Origin: Treponema sp.
GTDB taxonomy: Bacteria > Spirochaetota > Spirochaetia > Treponematales > Treponemataceae
Reading direction: 5' to 3'
Length of the DNA stretch: 7,970 nt
NCBI GenBank assembly: GCA_012799545.1
Contig: JAAZLA010000082.1
Coordinates: forward strand, 1 to 7,970
Shown piece by piece: positions 6,080 to 7,970 of this stretch. A model generated the notes under the pieces. It saw only the letters and a list, made by a program, of their open reading frames with translations. It did not search any database and was not told where the DNA came from. Within the stretch, counting starts at the first letter, position 1. Each line of letters starts with the position of its first letter. Made by a program: the position numbers and the translations under genes.

Positions 6080-7827
6080 TGAAAATTACAAAAAAAAATC
6101 TAGAAAAACAAATGATGGCTTCTGGTTTTTTACCAAACATGCTATCGGGTCTTATATTGATGCCATATATTTTTATTTATTCCGGCGTCTCCACTAACCT
6201 CATTCCCAAAGCTATGATTTTAGGCTTAGTGGTTATGCTTTCTGTTCAACAACTTGTCGCTCCCTTTACTAATAAATTTATCACCCTTTCTGTTTCAAAA
6301 CGCTTGCATATTTTTCAAAACAAGGAAACCGATATTCAAGATAGAACTCTCTTACTTTCTGATTTATTAGTTTTACCAAAATACATAGCAATACAAGTTG
6401 GCCTCGTTTTTTACCTGGGATGTATCGTTTGGGTTTTTCTTTGCTTTGCCTTTGTTGATTTTTCTTTAGCAGAATCTGTTTTTGCTCTTATTGCTGCTCT
6501 TTTGGGTTCAATTATTTCATCCTTATTTACATTTAACATGGCAGAAAATGTATGTTCAGCCTATGCAAAACCTATTGTAAAAAAAGGCGTGGATGATAAA
6601 GCGGTATTTAGTAAACAGTTTTTTGGCTCTCGTCTAAAAATAACCTATGTTTTTTATAATATTATACCGCTTGTTTTTTCAAGTCTTATCTTTTTTATTC
6701 TCTTGTGGTTTGGCTATCTTTCTAAAAATCCTTTGCTTAACGCTTATGACGAGTTCGGTTCAATGTTTCGTATTGCCTTGTTGTTTTTCTTAAATATTTT
6801 ATTTTGTATTGTTTTAAATCGTATGTATTTTTCTCAAATGTATAAAACAAATGCAAATATGACAAGCGCCATGCTGTCAATTGTTTCAAAAGAGGAACAC
6901 AATAGCGATTTTTTAGAAACAGATTTGTCAAATGAACTTTCATTCAATGCCTATCTTATAAATAAAATAATTACCATTTTCAATGTTTTATTTCAAAATA
7001 CAGGTGCGATAGCTTCATCGATTACAAAGTCAACACAGGATTTGGTTATTATTTCTAAGCAAACAGAATCCATATCTTTAGAGCAATCTGCATCTGTAAA
7101 AGAAATTGTTGCAACCATGGAAGATTCCGACAAATTATCGAGGAATATTCTTACACGAATAGGTGATGTTGCACTCGTTGCAAATAAGACCAAGCAAAAT
7201 GTTACACATGGAGTAAAAACACTTGCAACAAATGTGGAAAAAATGAGAGAAATTAATGATGCAAATAAAGACACTATCACTGGTATAAAATCTTTGAGCG
7301 ATAAAATTGAAGGTGTATGGGATATTGTAAATATTATAAATACTATAACCGATCAAACAAAAATTATTGCATTTAATGCAGAACTTGAAGCGGCAAGTGC
7401 AGGTGAAGCAGGCAAAAGTTTCAATATCGTTGCAACTGAGATTCGGCGTTTAGCAGATTTAACTACAAATTCTACTCGAGAAATAAAACAGCGAATCACA
7501 GAAATTCAACACTCTTCAGATAATCTCATTATAACGTCAGAAGGCGGAACGGAAAAAATTCAAGAAGGAATTACTCTTTCAGCAAATCTAGAAGAAAACT
7601 TTAATTATATAAAATCATCTGCAGAAATTACCGCTGAATCTTCGAGTGATATCCGTGACATCATAGAGCAACAAACATTTGCTTTTGAGCAAATTGTTGT
7701 AACGCTTCGGCAAATTGCAGCGGGGGTTGAAAGCTTTTCTTTTTCTACGCAAGCTATTACTGCAGCTTCGGAAGAGCTTAAGAAAATAGCCGAAACGCTT
7801 GAAACAAGTGTACTAAAAGGAAACTAA
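6079..7827 (+). CDS. Six-TM methyl-accepting chemotaxis protein, second of a tandem pair
   Basis: This is a 582-residue chemoreceptor with the same plan as its upstream neighbour. Hydrophobic segments lie at about 20-36, 41-60, 104-125, 131-152, 188-210 and 229-247, and no large extracytoplasmic domain is present. Landmarks shared with the upstream protein in the membrane part include VAPFTN (60-65 here), E-x-V-C-x-x-Y-A-x-P-I (near 156-166) and an N-I-I-P in segment five. A HAMP-like L-S-N-E-L-S follows the last segment. The hairpin tip is DQTKIIAFNAELEA with Asn433, then A-G-E-A-G-K-S-F and A-T-E-I-R-R-L-A-D. About 30 of 43 residues around the tip are identical to the upstream receptor. This copy looks more canonical: a Q-S-A-S-V-K-E-I-V-A stretch resembling a methylation helix lies before the tip, an A-A-S-E-E-L-type helix lies near the C-terminus, and no proline breaks the descending arm. 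It ends in VLKGN with no CheR-docking pentapeptide. It is the last gene of the operon, and the terminator follows at once. Confidence 0.93.
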   Translation: MKITKKNLEKQMMASGFLPNMLSGLILMPYIFIYSGVSTNLIPKAMILGLVVMLSVQQLVAPFTNKFITLSVSKRLHIFQNKETDIQDRTLLLSDLLVLPKYIAIQVGLVFYLGCIVWVFLCFAFVDFSLAESVFALIAALLGSIISSLFTFNMAENVCSAYAKPIVKKGVDDKAVFSKQFFGSRLKITYVFYNIIPLVFSSLIFFILLWFGYLSKNPLLNAYDEFGSMFRIALLFFLNILFCIVLNRMYFSQMYKTNANMTSAMLSIVSKEEHNSDFLETDLSNELSFNAYLINKIITIFNVLFQNTGAIASSITKSTQDLVIISKQTESISLEQSASVKEIVATMEDSDKLSRNILTRIGDVALVANKTKQNVTHGVKTLATNVEKMREINDANKDTITGIKSLSDKIEGVWDIVNIINTITDQTKIIAFNAELEAASAGEAGKSFNIVATEIRRLADLTTNSTREIKQRITEIQHSSDNLIITSEGGTEKIQEGITLSANLEENFNYIKSSAEITAESSSDIRDIIEQQTFAFEQIVVTLRQIAAGVESFSFSTQAITAASEELKKIAETLETSVLKGN

Positions 7828-7866
7828 AAAAAAAGAGCATTTCAAAAATAGAAATGCTCTTTTTTT
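7826..7866. terminator. Bidirectional intrinsic terminator between the receptor operon and tRNA-Leu
   Basis: A perfect 10-bp stem pairs AGAGCATTTC (7834-7843) with GAAATGCTCT (7851-7860) around a 7-base loop. Nine As (7826-7834) precede it and seven Ts (7860-7866) follow it, so both strands give a hairpin followed by a U-tract. The plus strand would stop the receptor operon just past the stop codon of its last gene. The minus strand would stop the tRNA transcript, whose 3' end abuts the T run. Confidence 0.9.
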
Positions 7867-7949
7867 GCGGAGAACCTGACTTGAACAGGCACAGCCGTGA
7901 AGCCACTAGCACCTCAAGCTAGCGTGTCTACCAATTCCACCACCCCCGC
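7866..7949 (-). tRNA. tRNA-Leu, anticodon GAG
   Basis: The minus strand gives an 84-base class II tRNA. Its acceptor stem is GCGGGGG paired with TCTCCGC (two G-U pairs), with discriminator A at 7866. The D-arm region contains AATTGGTAGA. The anticodon stem is CTAGC/GCTAG with loop TTGAGGT, so the anticodon is GAG (complement at 7913-7915), reading CUC and CUU leucine codons. A long variable arm typical of Leu is present, and the T-arm is GCCTG-TTCAAGT-CAGGT. No CCA is encoded: the bases after the discriminator are As, so the CCA would be added enzymatically. The gene converges on the receptor operon and shares its terminator. A weak -10-like TATATC lies on the minus strand at 7955-7960, too near the window edge to judge. 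Confidence 0.95.
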
Positions 7950-7970
7950 ATATGGATATAATCCGATATT

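Noticed and set aside
6993..7356. Minus-strand open frames over the second receptor's signalling domain
   Set aside because: They are antisense to a highly conserved receptor region and show no protein family features.
7950..7970. Promoter for tRNA-Leu on the minus strand
   Set aside because: Only a 4-of-6 match to a -10 box (TATATC) fits, and any -35 region would lie outside the window, so it is not called.
1..7970. CRISPR arrays, insertion sequences, riboswitches or large repeats
   Set aside because: Nothing with regular repeat spacing, terminal inverted repeats or transposase motifs was seen; the only sizeable similarity is between the two receptor genes.

Overview
The window is AT-rich: spot counts of single lines give about 25-33% G+C. 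It carries one tightly packed plus-strand operon fragment of chemosensory genes, closed by a strong terminator, with a minus-strand tRNA-Leu gene behind it. The six-membrane-segment receptors, the class III cyclase with a C-terminal TPR-like tail, the CheA-receiver fusion and the base composition together suggest a spirochaete, most likely Treponema-like. That assignment is inference from style and rests on no database match.

Layout. Positions 2-409 hold the C-terminal part of a CheR-type methyltransferase whose start lies off the left edge. Positions 400-2502 encode a CheA-like histidine kinase with a CheW-like domain and a fused C-terminal receiver. Positions 2489-4321 encode a receiver-like/GAF/adenylate cyclase protein. 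Positions 4331-6079 and 6079-7827 encode two 582-residue six-TM methyl-accepting chemotaxis proteins (MCPs), which are paralogues. The genes overlap by 10, 14 and 1 bases or are separated by 9 bases, each with a Shine-Dalgarno-like sequence, so they are probably one translationally coupled transcript. A hairpin with A/T flanks (about 7826-7866) ends the operon and probably also ends the converging tRNA-Leu(GAG) gene at 7866-7949. There is no gene-free stretch longer than about 40 bases.

How the genes may work together. Two membrane receptors, an adaptation methyltransferase and a CheA core are encoded beside an adenylate cyclase that keeps every catalytic residue I can identify. The simplest reading is a chemosensory array whose output is cAMP rather than, or in addition to, flagellar control. 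Two features make it unusual. The CheA P1 domain has glycine (Gly47) where the phosphoacceptor histidine should be. The receiver-like domain on the cyclase has serine (Ser54) where the phosphoacceptor aspartate should be. Textbook CheA-to-receiver phosphotransfer therefore cannot run inside these two proteins as encoded. Signalling would need an outside Hpt or receiver protein, or would be allosteric within the array. No separate CheW, CheY, CheB or CheD gene is visible, though they could lie upstream of the window.
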